Below, in pieces: positions 8,448 to 16,904 of a stretch of 17,988 bases of DNA (within the stretch, counting starts at the first letter, position 1; each line of letters opens with the position of its first letter). The notes beneath the pieces were generated by a model. The model made no database searches. It was not told the DNA's origin and saw nothing but the letters and a program-made list of their open reading frames with translations. The translations under genes were made by a program, and so were the position numbers. Where the stretch lies: assembly GCA_021827245.1 (NCBI GenBank), contig JAKAWN010000095.1:1-17988 (forward strand). Direction: 5' to 3'. The stretch comes from Acidobacteriota bacterium. Its GTDB lineage: Bacteria; Acidobacteriota; Terriglobia; UBA7540.

Positions 8448-8942
8448 TTACTTGTGAAAGTAGCCCACCAGCTTCTCATAAGTGGTCGAAAGGTTCTCGG
8501 GCTGAACCCTCGTTTCTCCCACCACCGTCATGAAATTTGAATCGCCGGTCCAGCGCGGAAGGACGTGCAGATGGACGTGATGCTCCACGCCCGCCCCAGC
8601 GCAGCGGCCCATGTTGAGACCCAGGTTGTATCCTTCGGGGTGGTAGACGTCCCTGAGCGCGCGCTGTAACTCCTGGGCCAGAGTCATCATCTCAGTCAGC
8701 GTCTCAACCGGAGCCTCAATCAGGTCTGAGATGTGGGCGTAAGGAACCACCATGGCGTGGCCCACTGTGTAGGGGTAAAGATTCAGCAGGACATAATTCA
8801 TCCGGCCCCGGAAAAGAACCAGATGTTCCTTATCTTTTGAGGGATCAGACGCGGCTTTTTCGCAGAAGATGCACCCATCGCTCTGGGTCCCCTCGGTGAC
8901 GTAATGAAACCGCCACGGGGTCCACAAATAATCCATATTCAT
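8448..8942 (-). CDS. HIT-family protein, AP4A phosphorylase/ATP adenylyltransferase-like
   Basis: This 164-residue cytoplasmic nucleotide-binding protein carries the histidine triad HVHLH (H122, H124, H126), whose middle His is the nucleophile in the family. The N-terminal LWTPWR and the GCIFC pair (C24, C27) are typical of the AP4A phosphorylase-like branch, which splits diadenosine polyphosphates. The exact substrate is inferred; a general nucleoside phosphoramidase is possible. Length is normal for the branch. ATG 8942 is chosen because it precedes the conserved LWTPWR and has AGG a few bases upstream; an in-frame ATG at 8936 is only two codons later. It starts 19 bp after the HU-like gene, so co-transcription is likely. 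Confidence 0.9.
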   Translation of the reverse strand: MNMDYLWTPWRFHYVTEGTQSDGCIFCEKAASDPSKDKEHLVLFRGRMNYVLLNLYPYTVGHAMVVPYAHISDLIEAPVETLTEMMTLAQELQRALRDVYHPEGYNLGLNMGRCAGAGVEHHVHLHVLPRWTGDSNFMTVVGETRVQPENLSTTYEKLVGYFHK

Positions 8943-8961
8943 TTACCTGCCGAAGGAGCAA

Positions 8962-9342
8962 TCACTCTTCAGGCGAGGAGGGATTGGGGGATTCTCCAGT
9001 CGCCGGCGGCGGCGTTGCTGTGGTTTCAGCCGGAGAAGGCGCTGAAACTGCCTGGGCTGCCCCCTGGTTGCTGTTGACAATATCTTTCAGCTCTTTGCTG
9101 GGCTTGAAGTAAGGGATGTCTTTGGCAGGTACGTCGACACGTTCCCCAGTTTTGGGATTTCGGCCGACCCGGGAATTTCGATGGCGTGTTCGAAAGCTTC
9201 CAAAGCCCCGGATTTCGATCTTGTCCCCGCCTCTGAGGGACTTGACGATACCTTCAAAAATCGTGTCAACGATTACCTCAGAATCCTTCCGGCTCAACTC
9301 CGTCTTTCGAGCGACATCCTCAATCAGATCAGCTTTAGTCAT
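8962..9342 (-). CDS. HU/IHF-family DNA-binding protein with Ala/Pro/Glu-rich tail
   Basis: This 126-residue small histone-like protein bends DNA as a dimer. Residues 1-90 are a complete HU/IHF fold: MTKADLIEDVA at the start, GDKIEIRGFGSF (39-50), and the DNA-intercalating arm GRNPKTGE (60-67). Residues 94-126 form a low-complexity Ala/Pro/Thr/Glu tail not present in classical HU (about 90 residues). Start ATG 9342 has GAGGAG 6 nt upstream. It lies 93 bp behind rpsA, the place held by ihfB in Proteobacteria, so it may act as an IHF-beta-like subunit; HU versus IHF cannot be settled from sequence alone. A weak promoter-like pair in the gap was not trusted; read-through from rpsA is likely. Confidence 0.93.
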   Translation of the reverse strand: MTKADLIEDVARKTELSRKDSEVIVDTIFEGIVKSLRGGDKIEIRGFGSFRTRHRNSRVGRNPKTGERVDVPAKDIPYFKPSKELKDIVNSNQGAAQAVSAPSPAETTATPPPATGESPNPSSPEE

Positions 9343-9435
9343 GCTCGACTCCTCAGGTTAAAATTGGGCCCGGACGTTCTTTAACAAGCAGCTTCCGGAC
9401 AGTCCAAGAGAAAGCGGTGTTGCTGCCTGTGTGGA

Positions 9436-11439
9436 TTAGGAATGGTTGCGATCTGCGGAGGCTCCAGCCCGCATCATGGCAGGTGTCGTAATACCCGCAG
9501 ACGAGAATGCTTCAGCTATCCTGGAAAGGCTGGGAGGTTCTGGAATTCTCTCCCGTTGCTGTGAGGCTTTCCAGTTTTTGACCTTTGTGCTCAGGCTGAT
9601 TTTCTTCTCTTCGGAATTCAGCCGAATGACGCGAAACTCGAGCTCTTCGCCAACTTTCGGAATCCTTTCGTCGCTGCCGGGTCGCCCGTCCTCGATCTCT
9701 GAAATGTGGCAGAGCCCTTCGATGCCTTCTTCGATTTCAGCGAAGACCCCGAATGACGTCCGCCGAGTGACCTTTGCATGGACCAGGTCGCCCACATTCG
9801 TCTTGTTAAAGAAATTCTCCCATGCATCGGGCTGAAGCTGTTTTAGTCCGAGGGAAAGTCGGCGATTTTCGGAATCCACGTTGAGGACAACCGCCTCGAT
9901 CTCCTGGCCCTTGCGCAGCATCTCGGATGGATGTTTCACGTTTCGCGTCCACGAAAGATTTGAAACATGAATCAGGCCATCCACTCCTTCTTCGACTTCA
10001 ACGAATGCTCCGAAGTCCGTAAAGTGGCGGACGCGCCCCTTGACGACAGTGCCGGCGCCCATCCGCTCGCTCAGGCCGTCCCACGGGTCGGGCAAGGCCT
10101 GGCGCAGGCTGAGCGAAATCCGCCGTTGCTCGAGATTGACGTCAAGGATGGCGACTTCTACCATTTCGCCTGGCTTCAGGATTTTCGAAGGGTGGCGGAG
10201 CCGTTTGGTCCAGCTCATCTCCGAAATGTGGATGAGCCCCTCGACTCCCGGTTCCAACTCGATGAAAGCCCCGTAATCCGTCAAGCTGACCACTTTCCCT
10301 CTGACCTTATCGCCAGGATGAAACTGTGAAGGTACTTGCTCCCAGGGATCCGGGGCCAGTTGTTTCAGGCCCAGAGAAACGCGTTCTTTCTCCCTGTCAA
10401 ATTTGAGGACCTTGACTTCGATTTCCTGGCCTGCCTGGACCACCTCGGAAGGATGCGAAACGCGCGTCCATGAGAGGTCGGTCAAGTGCAGCAGGCCGTC
10501 CATTCCACCGAGATCTACAAAGGCTCCGTAATCGGTCAGGTTCTTCACGCGGCCGGTCAGGACTGCGCCTTCAACGAGGTTTTCAAGCAGAATCCTCTTT
10601 TTCTGCTCGCTTTCTTCTTCCAGAGCCTTCCGGCGGCTGACAACGACGTTATCCCTCTTGCGGTTGAGCTTAATGACCTTGCACACGATTTCCTGGCCGA
10701 TCCACTCATCCAGGTTAGGATGGGGTTTCAAGTCGGCCTGCGAGGCCGGCATAAAGGCGTGAACTCCCACATCAACCGCGAGCCCACCTTTTACGCGTGC
10801 CAGCACGCGCCCTCGGATGGGTCCTTCTTCATAGAAGGCGCGTTCAACCTCTTCCCACAACTCTTCCTGCACCGCCTTCCGGCGTGACACGACTGCCGTT
10901 CCGGTCAGTTCGTCGAACTTCTCGACAAACACATTGATGGCCTCGCCGGTGGGAATATTCAACTGGCCATCATTGGAAACAAACTCGGCGATAGGAATAA
11001 CGGCTTCGCATTTCAGGCCCAGGTCGACCACAATTTCTTCCGGAGTCACCTTTAAAACGTGGCCTTGAACGATCTCTCCCTCAGCCAGGGTTGGAGCGGC
11101 ATCGATGCTCTCCATCAGCTTTTCAACCTCTGCCGGCTCAAGGGTTTCGTCTGCGTTCTCCTCGGCGTAAGAGACTGACGGTTCAGTTTCTTCTTGGGCC
11201 GCGATTGATTGTGGTCCAGATTCAGGCGGGGCCTCGCTCGCGTTTTGGAAAGATTGGGGAGACACCGCGGCAATATCCTTCATTGTCGGCGTCTGCACAT
11301 CTCCGTTTACTGGTTGGGGCTGGCATGGGGTACCTGCGGCTTCCGCTGAATCTCCTTGTGGGGCAGCATCTGCCACGTTCTGCTTCTCTGGCGAGACAAC
11401 AATCTCGCCTGAGTCGAGGTAATTCTCTTGCGAAGACAT
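9436..11439 (-). CDS. rpsA: 30S ribosomal protein S1
   Basis: This 667-residue protein binds mRNA and helps bring it to the 30S subunit. Six S1 (OB-fold) repeats run from about residue 119 to 617 (approximate starts 119, 203, 290, 376, 463, 550). Repeats 3-5 are the most alike, with TDYGAF or TDFGAF and GLIH/GLLH motifs; repeats 1 and 2 are divergent, as in other S1 proteins. The first ~115 residues are an acidic, Gln/Pro/Ala-rich extension beyond the usual S1 length (E. coli 557). ATG 11439 follows AGGAGGGTGA, a strong ribosome-binding site, which supports translation of the extension. It has its own promoter (11488-11517) and is followed by the HU-like and HIT genes. Confidence 0.95.
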   Translation of the reverse strand: MSSQENYLDSGEIVVSPEKQNVADAAPQGDSAEAAGTPCQPQPVNGDVQTPTMKDIAAVSPQSFQNASEAPPESGPQSIAAQEETEPSVSYAEENADETLEPAEVEKLMESIDAAPTLAEGEIVQGHVLKVTPEEIVVDLGLKCEAVIPIAEFVSNDGQLNIPTGEAINVFVEKFDELTGTAVVSRRKAVQEELWEEVERAFYEEGPIRGRVLARVKGGLAVDVGVHAFMPASQADLKPHPNLDEWIGQEIVCKVIKLNRKRDNVVVSRRKALEEESEQKKRILLENLVEGAVLTGRVKNLTDYGAFVDLGGMDGLLHLTDLSWTRVSHPSEVVQAGQEIEVKVLKFDREKERVSLGLKQLAPDPWEQVPSQFHPGDKVRGKVVSLTDYGAFIELEPGVEGLIHISEMSWTKRLRHPSKILKPGEMVEVAILDVNLEQRRISLSLRQALPDPWDGLSERMGAGTVVKGRVRHFTDFGAFVEVEEGVDGLIHVSNLSWTRNVKHPSEMLRKGQEIEAVVLNVDSENRRLSLGLKQLQPDAWENFFNKTNVGDLVHAKVTRRTSFGVFAEIEEGIEGLCHISEIEDGRPGSDERIPKVGEELEFRVIRLNSEEKKISLSTKVKNWKASQQRERIPEPPSLSRIAEAFSSAGITTPAMMRAGASADRNHS

Positions 11440-11487
11440 GAACTCACCCTCCTGCCCGTACCCAACGCATACTACAGTAGACCTTGT

Positions 11488-11517
11488 ATTTTACCGTCCA
11501 CTGAAAAGCGAAGTCAA
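11488..11517 (-). promoter_or_regulatory. Sigma70-type promoter of rpsA
   Basis: On the minus strand TTGACT (11512-11517) and TAAAAT (11488-11493) are separated by 18 nt. Transcription should start near 11480, giving a leader of about 40 nt that contains the AGGAGG site. Predicted from sequence only. Confidence 0.55.
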
Positions 11518-11548
11518 ACTGATCGAATGAGCCTGCAAGAACCATTTT

Positions 11549-12331
11549 CTATTCGATATGGAACCTGAATCCAGCCTGCTTGATGGCCTTGCGATAATCA
11601 TCGGAACTCATTTCGACAAGCTTACACATCTCATAGAGCCGAGATGAAAGAGTGGGACCCAGCAGGGCCAATGACCGGTCGACTTCAGGAATCGAGTCGC
11701 CCGACGGCGCTCTGACGTCGCACCTTTTGGGGCGTTCAGCCGGAAGCGTGGTAGTGATCAAGGTGACCCTTTTCTCATTGTAACGCGAACTGATAATGTG
11801 CGCGAGGGTCTCCCGGACCCAATCTGTGGGATCCGACGCCGCCAGATCGTCAAGTAGAAGGACCTCGACATCCAGAACGGGGCCTAATACGCGCAACTCG
11901 GAGGTGTGCGAAACTGGGTTGTAGCTATCTCGGATGTCTTTCAGCAGCTTCAGAAAGTCGTAATACAGACATGGGACGCCTTTGCGCATCATCAGTTCGC
12001 GCAGCACCGCGACGCCCAAGTGTGTCTTGCCGACGCCCGTGGGTCCCGCGAACAATAATCCGAAGTCCGTCGGATATTCCTCCACAAGTTTCTGCGAGTA
12101 GAGTTTTGCAGCCACAAGACTGCGGTTGGGCTGGCCTGTCCGGGGATCTTTGCGGATGTCAAAGTTTTCAAAAGCGCAATGTTCATACCGGCGTGGAATT
12201 TGCGCTTGCTTCAACAAAGATTCCGAGCGCAGAGAATACTCGCATTGGCACCGTGCCATGCGACGGACGCCGTTAGACTCCACCGGCCGCCAGCCCGTTC
12301 CTTGACAGTGGGGACAATCCTTCTTGGCCAT
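11549..12331 (-). CDS. DnaC/DnaI-type AAA+ ATPase (putative helicase loader)
   Basis: This 260-residue ATPase resembles DnaC/DnaI/IstB proteins that load the replicative helicase. An N-terminal zinc-binding motif (C6, C9, C28, C30; CPHC...CQC) precedes the AAA+ core. The core has Walker A GPTGVGKT (96-103), Walker B VLLLDDL (157-163) and a sensor-1-like LITTT (191-195). The zinc motif plus this fold fits a DnaI/DnaC-like loader better than IstB; no transposase gene is adjacent, which also argues against IstB. It ends in TAG, 109 bp before rpsA, and starts 135 bp after hspR, with only AGG as a weak ribosome-binding site. Its place in a chaperone-translation block gives no direct clue to its role. 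Function is inferred from the family. Confidence 0.82.
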   Translation of the reverse strand: MAKKDCPHCQGTGWRPVESNGVRRMARCQCEYSLRSESLLKQAQIPRRYEHCAFENFDIRKDPRTGQPNRSLVAAKLYSQKLVEEYPTDFGLLFAGPTGVGKTHLGVAVLRELMMRKGVPCLYYDFLKLLKDIRDSYNPVSHTSELRVLGPVLDVEVLLLDDLAASDPTDWVRETLAHIISSRYNEKRVTLITTTLPAERPKRCDVRAPSGDSIPEVDRSLALLGPTLSSRLYEMCKLVEMSSDDYRKAIKQAGFRFHIE

Positions 12332-12466
12332 TGAGCAACCTGTAGCAGATTCTAAATCACTTGGGACATCGAGGGGAAGTGGATGAAGTTGCAGGAAATG
12401 TATGCGCCTGGACTCGAAGCTGCCATATCCGACCGGGCCGAGCTGCCGAATCCGCGGCCAGGCAGC

Positions 12467-12880
12467 TTATCGGGACTGATTTGAGCGCTGCATGCGAATC
12501 AAATGAGGGGGAATCACACGGACCAGTGCGTTCTGCATTTCTTCGCTGGACTCACCAGCGCGGCTTAGCATTTCCTTCTCCACGAATTTGACGAACTCCT
12601 GCATCTCCTTCTGCATTTCTTCCATGCGTTTTCGCATGTTGAGAATGATTTCGACGCCGGCCAGATTCACGCCCAGATCGCGGGTCAGATTCAAAATGGT
12701 CTCGAGAGCTTCAAGGTCATCATCCGTGTAGAGTCGGGTGTTGCCTTCGCTCCGCGAAGGAATCAGCAGCCCTTCGCGCTCGTAAAGCCGCAGCGTCTGC
12801 GGATGGATGTTGTACATCTCCGCCACGGCGCTGATCATGTAGCCTGCTTTGCCACGTGTTTTCCTGCCACGTTTTGCCAT
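12467..12880 (-). CDS. hspR: MerR-family heat-shock repressor HspR
   Basis: This 137-residue protein has a MerR-type winged helix at about 14-80. HPQTLRLYEREGL (26-38) and NTRLYTDDDL (47-56) are characteristic of HspR, which represses dnaK-type operons by binding the HAIR inverted repeat and needs DnaK as co-repressor. A helical Met/Glu/Lys-rich segment (about 76-106) probably forms the dimerising coiled coil. It follows dnaJ by 34 bp, matching the dnaK-...-dnaJ-hspR order of Actinobacteria, so it likely autoregulates the cluster. ATG 12880 is used; GAGGGGAG lies rather far upstream, and ATG 12838 (residue 15) is a possible alternative. A GCTGCC/GGCAGC stem just after the stop lacks a T-tract. 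Confidence 0.92.
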   Translation of the reverse strand: MAKRGRKTRGKAGYMISAVAEMYNIHPQTLRLYEREGLLIPSRSEGNTRLYTDDDLEALETILNLTRDLGVNLAGVEIILNMRKRMEEMQKEMQEFVKFVEKEMLSRAGESSEEMQNALVRVIPPHLIRMQRSNQSR

Positions 12881-12914
12881 AGGCTGCTCGTGCGCTCCCC
12901 TCGGAAGTTTGCCT

Positions 12915-14114
12915 TCACGACCGGACGTTGAAATGCTTCCTCAACTCACTCCGCGGATCCGAAGGGTTCAGCCGGTCGAGCTCTTTCAGAATTTCTTTGC
13001 TGCGCTCATCGGCCACTCGCGGAACCCTGATTTCAATCTCGACAAACTGATCTCCGCGCTGGTTCGCGCGCAACGAGGGCGCTCCTTTCCCTCGGATGCG
13101 CAACTTCTGTCCGCTCTGGGTACCGGGAGGAATCCGAATCGTTGTTGGCCCGTCTATCGTGGGTACTTCCACTTTGGTTCCCAGCGCCGCTTCAGTGACG
13201 GTAATCGGAACTTTGACATAGATGTTGTCCCCTTTGCGCTCAAAGAACGGATGGGACTCCACGTCAGTCAAGATGTAGAGGTCGCCCGGTGGCCCTCCGC
13301 TGATGCCTGCATTACCTTTTCCCGGAACTCGCACCCTCGATCCGGTGTCAACCCCCGGCGGGATCTTCACGTCAAATGTCTCGGGTTTACGAATATGTCC
13401 TGTGCCATTGCACGTTGGGCAGGGACTCGATTGCTTTCCGGTACCTCCGCACTGCGGACAGGTCATGGAAAAGCGCATGGCTCCGGCCGTTCGTGTGGCC
13501 TTGCCCGTACCGCCGCAGGCTGAGCAGGCCACTGCGGCTCCGCTACGCACTCCTTTGCCTCTGCACTCGGCGCAAATTTCCTCTCGCCCAATGGTAATTC
13601 GCACCTGCGTGCCGCGAACGGCATCCCAGAACCCAAGATGCATGTGATGTTCGATGTCGGGCCCTCGTGCAGGTCCAGCCGCTGCTTCACGGCCTTCTCC
13701 GACTCTTGAGAATATCTGGGAAAAGATGTCACGGAACGACGATCCGAATCCCGAGGACCTCTCTTCGCGCGGGATGAAATCGGAAAAATCGAAGCCGGAA
13801 AAATCGACGGTTGGACCTGCGGCTCTCGGCGCTTCGCCCTGACTCTGGGCGTAAGCCTCATAAGCGCCGGCGGGAATGCTGTCTGAGTAGAAGCCGTATT
13901 GGTCGTAGATCTTCCTCTTCTTTTCGTCGCTGAGAACGTTGTAAGCTTCCTGGATTTCCTTGAATTTTTCCTCAGCCTGCTTGTTGCCCGGATTGACGTC
14001 CGGATGATACTTCCTCGCAAGCCGCCGGTAAGCTTTCCGGATCTGGTCGGCCTTGGCCTTCCGATCCACGCCTAGCGCACCGTAGTAATCCTTCTGTTTT
14101 GTTCCGACGGGCAT
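12915..14114 (-). CDS. dnaJ: Chaperone protein DnaJ
   Basis: This 399-residue Hsp40 stimulates the DnaK ATPase and delivers unfolded clients. The J domain (about 8-75) contains HPD (37-39). A Gly/Phe/Ser-rich linker follows (about 76-150). The zinc region has all four CxxCxGxG repeats: CAECRGKG (181-188), CSACGGTG (197-204), CPQCGGTG (219-226) and CPTCNGTG (232-239). The C-terminal substrate-binding domains complete a full-length type I DnaJ. The start ATG 14114 has AGGA upstream. It lies downstream of dnaK, separated by a small ORF, and just before hspR. No grpE is present in this cluster. Confidence 0.95.
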   Translation of the reverse strand: MPVGTKQKDYYGALGVDRKAKADQIRKAYRRLARKYHPDVNPGNKQAEEKFKEIQEAYNVLSDEKKRKIYDQYGFYSDSIPAGAYEAYAQSQGEAPRAAGPTVDFSGFDFSDFIPREERSSGFGSSFRDIFSQIFSRVGEGREAAAGPARGPDIEHHMHLGFWDAVRGTQVRITIGREEICAECRGKGVRSGAAVACSACGGTGKATRTAGAMRFSMTCPQCGGTGKQSSPCPTCNGTGHIRKPETFDVKIPPGVDTGSRVRVPGKGNAGISGGPPGDLYILTDVESHPFFERKGDNIYVKVPITVTEAALGTKVEVPTIDGPTTIRIPPGTQSGQKLRIRGKGAPSLRANQRGDQFVEIEIRVPRVADERSKEILKELDRLNPSDPRSELRKHFNVRS

Positions 14115-14291
14115 ACTTGGTTTCCTATTGTGATGTTATGAACGCCTTGCCATGCCGCTGCTTTAGGCGCTTTGGAACCTGCAAGGAAGGGGACGACAGA
14201 CTGGAAATTAAAGTCAACGGGCTACGGTGAAACGGGATGCATCACCTTCGCATCCACGCTCCATCTGCGGTTCATCTCGGACACGGACTGT
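14115..14291. other. Intergenic gap between the small ORF and dnaJ
   Basis: This 177-bp gap shows no convincing gene, terminator or strong promoter. It could be an untranslated spacer within a dnaK-dnaJ-hspR transcript. Confidence 0.4.
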
Positions 14292-14516
14292 TTAATTCAG
14301 GCTTGACCTCAGTATGGGTCCAAGATGATCAGGGCATCGTGAGGCAATCCATGCTTCGAGTTGGTGGCGAATTTCTTCGACGGCCGGCGAATTTTCTACC
14401 GGCTTGTCAAGCTGGATCTCCATGAATTGGCGAACGTGGCACTGCGGGCATTCGACGCCCACCTGAGCCCGGTGGAGCGAACCTTGTGTTTGTTGTTCCT
14501 GTGTTCGTTGTTCCAA
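14292..14516 (-). CDS. Small zinc-ribbon-like protein between dnaK and dnaJ
   Basis: This 74-residue product is not recognised. It contains ECPQCHVRQ (C23, C26) and a second cysteine-histidine group RCPDH (C60, H63), a spacing that could bind one zinc ion. The N-terminal ~15 residues are Gln/Thr-rich and the middle is helical and acidic (PAVEEIRHQLEAW). The ATG at 14516 has GAGGGAGGC about 7 nt upstream, a strong ribosome-binding site. It starts 66 bp after the dnaK stop on the same strand, so it is probably co-transcribed with the chaperone genes. A chance ORF cannot be excluded, but the RBS and paired Cys motifs argue for a real gene. A role in protein quality control is only a guess by position. 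Confidence 0.55.
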   Translation of the reverse strand: MEQRTQEQQTQGSLHRAQVGVECPQCHVRQFMEIQLDKPVENSPAVEEIRHQLEAWIASRCPDHLGPILRSSLN

Positions 14517-14582
14517 TGGATTGCCTCCCTCTTGCCTTTATAAGCCCTTCACTTTGTTTGATGCTCAATGGCGTCGCTCTGA

Positions 14583-16529
14583 TTACTTTTTGTCCTTGTC
14601 GTCGCCTTCCACAACCTCGGCGTCGATCACTTCACCTCCGCCCTTACCCTTCTCTTCGCTGTCGCCGCCTGCGGTGCTGGCCTGTCCGCTCTCGCCTCCG
14701 CCTGTCGGCGGTGGTGCGGAGGCGCCTGCCTGCTGCTTGTACATGGCCTCAGCCAGCTTGTGAGAAGCCGTCGTCAGGCGTTCCACGGCGGCATTGATGG
14801 TTTCGATCTTACCTTCCTGGATCGCTTTCTTGGCGTCCTCCACGGCCGCTTCGATGTTCTTGGCGTCCGCGTCGGAAATCTTCTGGCGGTTCTCCTTCAG
14901 CGTTTTCTCCACCGAGTAAACCAGTGAGTCAGCCCGATTCTTCACTTCCACTTCTTCCTTGTAGCGCCGGTCTTCCTCAGAGTGGGTCTCCGCTTCGCTC
15001 TTCATCCGCTCGACTTCCTCCTTGGAAAGCCCGCTGGAAGAGGTGATGGTGATCTTCTGCTCTCTGCCGGTTCCTGTGTCCTTCGCTGAGACGTTGAGGA
15101 TGCCGTTGGCATCGATGTCGAAAGTGACTTCGATCTGCGGAATGCCGCGCATCGCCGGCGGAATTCCAACCAAGTGGAACTTCCCGAGTGTCCGGTTGTC
15201 CTTTGCGCTCGGCCGCTCGCCCTGCAGAACGTGAATTTCAACGGACGTCTGGTTATCCGCGGCGGTCGAAAACGTCTCTGTTTTCCGCGTTGGAATCGTC
15301 GTGTTCCTCTGAATGAGCGGCGTCATCACTCCACCCAAGGTCTCGACGCCCAGAGTCAGCGGCGTCACGTCGAGTAGCAGCAGGTCTTTCACTTCTCCGC
15401 CCAGCACTCCAGCCTGCACCGCCGCGCCGACAGCCACCACTTCGTCCGGGTTCACGCCTTTGTGAGGCTCCTTCCCGTTGAACAGATTCTTCACAATCTC
15501 CTGGACACGCGGAATGCGGGTGGACCCGCCCACCAGCACCACTTCGTCGATCTTGCTGGGATCGACGCCCGCATCATTCAGGGCCTGCCGAACCGGCCCT
15601 ACGGAGCGCTGGAAGATGTCCTCGCACATCTGCTCAAAGCGCGCTCGAGTCAGCTTCAGGCTCAGGTGCTTGGGGCCGGAAGCATCCGCAGTGATAAACG
15701 GGAGATTGACTTCCGTCTCTAAAACCGTGGACAACTCCATCTTGGCCTTCTCAGCCGCTTCCTTTAGCCGCTGCAAGGCCATCCGGTCTTTGGAGAGGTC
15801 GATGCCCTGGTCCTTGCGGAACTCATCCACAATCCAGTCGATAACCCGCTTGTCGATGTCGTCGCCGCCCAGGTGCGTGTCACCATTGGTCGATTTCACT
15901 TCAACGACGCCTTCTCCGACCTCCAGGATCGAGATGTCGAACGTTCCGCCGCCGAAGTCGTAGACGGCGATGGTTTCGTCCTTCTTCTTGTCCAGGCCGT
16001 ACGCCAGGGCTGCCGCAGTCGGTTCGTTCACAATTCGTAGCACTTCAAGCCCTGCAATCTTTCCCGCGTCCTTGGTCGCCTGCCGCTGGCTGTCATTGAA
16101 ATACGCCGGGACCGTGATGACGGCCTGGGTGATCTTTTCACCCATGTACTGCTCAGCGGCATCCCGCATCTTCTGCAGGATCATTGCCGAAATCTCCGGC
16201 GGTGAGTACTCCTTGCCCAGTGCGACCACCCGGCAGTCGCCGTTGCTCGCCGAAATCACCTTGTAAGGGACCGTCTTAATCTCGCCCTGCACTTCGTTGA
16301 AACGCCGTCCCATAAAACGCTTGATCGAGTAGACCGTGTTCTCCGGGTTTGTAATTGCCTGGCGTTTGGCGACCTGGCCCACCAACCGCTCGCCGCTCTT
16401 CGTGAAAGCTACCACCGACGGTGTCGTGCGACCGCCTTCCGGATTCGTGATGACCTTCGGGTCCCCGCCCTCCATCACGGCGACCACTGAGTTGGTCGTG
16501 CCCAGATCAATGCCAATAATCTTACCCAT
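14583..16529 (-). CDS. dnaK: Chaperone protein DnaK (Hsp70)
   Basis: This 648-residue ATP-driven chaperone binds exposed hydrophobic segments of clients. The nucleotide-binding domain shows DLGTTNS (8-14), [12 protein letters not shown] (189-200) and [11 protein letters not shown]. The conserved linker [13 protein letters not shown] leads into the substrate-binding domain, and a Gly/Ser/Glu-rich tail ends in [16 protein letters not shown], close to the bacterial DnaK consensus end (EEVKD-like, though not identical). Length is normal. ATG 16529 is preceded by GGAGG (16538-16542). A strong promoter lies at 16647-16675. It heads dnaK-small ORF-dnaJ-hspR. Regulation by HspR is inferred from the linkage and candidate half-sites upstream. 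Confidence 0.98.
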   Translation of the reverse strand: MGKIIGIDLGTTNSVVAVMEGGDPKVITNPEGGRTTPSVVAFTKSGERLVGQVAKRQAITNPENTVYSIKRFMGRRFNEVQGEIKTVPYKVISASNGDCRVVALGKEYSPPEISAMILQKMRDAAEQYMGEKITQAVITVPAYFNDSQRQATKDAGKIAGLEVLRIVNEPTAAALAYGLDKKKDETIAVYDFGGGTFDISILEVGEGVVEVKSTNGDTHLGGDDIDKRVIDWIVDEFRKDQGIDLSKDRMALQRLKEAAEKAKMELSTVLETEVNLPFITADASGPKHLSLKLTRARFEQMCEDIFQRSVGPVRQALNDAGVDPSKIDEVVLVGGSTRIPRVQEIVKNLFNGKEPHKGVNPDEVVAVGAAVQAGVLGGEVKDLLLLDVTPLTLGVETLGGVMTPLIQRNTTIPTRKTETFSTAADNQTSVEIHVLQGERPSAKDNRTLGKFHLVGIPPAMRGIPQIEVTFDIDANGILNVSAKDTGTGREQKITITSSSGLSKEEVERMKSEAETHSEEDRRYKEEVEVKNRADSLVYSVEKTLKENRQKISDADAKNIEAAVEDAKKAIQEGKIETINAAVERLTTASHKLAEAMYKQQAGASAPPPTGGGESGQASTAGGDSEEKGKGGGEVIDAEVVEGDDKDKK

Positions 16530-16551
16530 TGCTTGCGCCTCCGTTAAGAAA

Positions 16552-16643
16552 CTTGAACAGTCCGCCTTATTTCTTTGAAAAGCCCCACCATCATATCTAT
16601 CTTTCCACTATACTTAGATGCAGGCTCTATGATTTAGTTCAAG
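16552..16643. promoter_or_regulatory. Pair of CTTGAAC/GTTCAAG half-sites in the dnaK leader (possible HspR sites)
   Basis: CTTGAAC (16552-16558) and its exact inverse GTTCAAG (16637-16643) flank the dnaK leader, 78 nt apart. Each resembles one arm of the HAIR operator (CTTGAGT-N7-ACTCAAG). The distal copy overlaps the predicted transcription start. The spacing is far from the canonical seven bases, so a chance pair is quite possible. Confidence 0.25.
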
Positions 16644-16646
16644 ATT

Positions 16647-16675
16647 ATAATAAAGTCTTAGTGTATCATTGTCAA
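16647..16675 (-). promoter_or_regulatory. Sigma70-type promoter of dnaK
   Basis: On the minus strand a perfect TTGACA (16670-16675) is followed by 17 nt and TATTAT (16647-16652); an overlapping TATAAT lies at 16644-16649 with a 20-nt spacer. The predicted start near 16640 gives a leader of about 110 nt. A vegetative-type promoter fits control by a repressor rather than by an alternative sigma factor. No CIRCE element was seen. Confidence 0.65.
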
Positions 16676-16904
16676 TATAAAAATGTAAGTTGTTTTTATT
16701 CAACGAATTCCATGAGGCAGAGACCCTAATAATTTATCCGTCAAACACCCAATCCAACCTGCCACAAGGTTAGCCGGCCAATCCAAGCCGCTGATCGGAA
16801 AAGTGTCCTGCGGCCATCACCCTTCCGGCAAACGTGCGAAAATACCTCAGGCTAGTGTAAGCTAATGTCTTTATTGCTACTTTGCCGACTGCGGGAGGAC
16901 ATTT
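16676..16904. other. Intergenic region upstream of queF
   Basis: No gene is seen here. The part next to dnaK is AT-rich. Just before queF there is a GGGAGGA ribosome-binding site (16893-16899). A clear queF promoter was not found, and no preQ1 riboswitch fold was recognised. Confidence 0.45.

Noticed and set aside
9379..9407. Separate promoter for the HU-like gene
   Set aside because: TTGGAC and TTAAAG with a 17-nt spacer occur on the minus strand, but the -10 matches only three of six bases. Read-through from rpsA is the simpler explanation.
12442..12466. Terminator just after hspR
   Set aside because: A 6-bp GCTGCC/GGCAGC stem is present but there is no T-tract on the minus strand.
16530..16700. 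CIRCE element (HrcA site) upstream of dnaK
   Set aside because: No TTAGCACTC/GAGTGCTAA pair is present; the linked hspR points to HspR control instead.
16840..16904. preQ1 riboswitch upstream of queF
   Set aside because: No short pseudoknot with the A-rich tail expected of a preQ1-I type could be placed, and the ribosome-binding site is not sequestered in an evident way.
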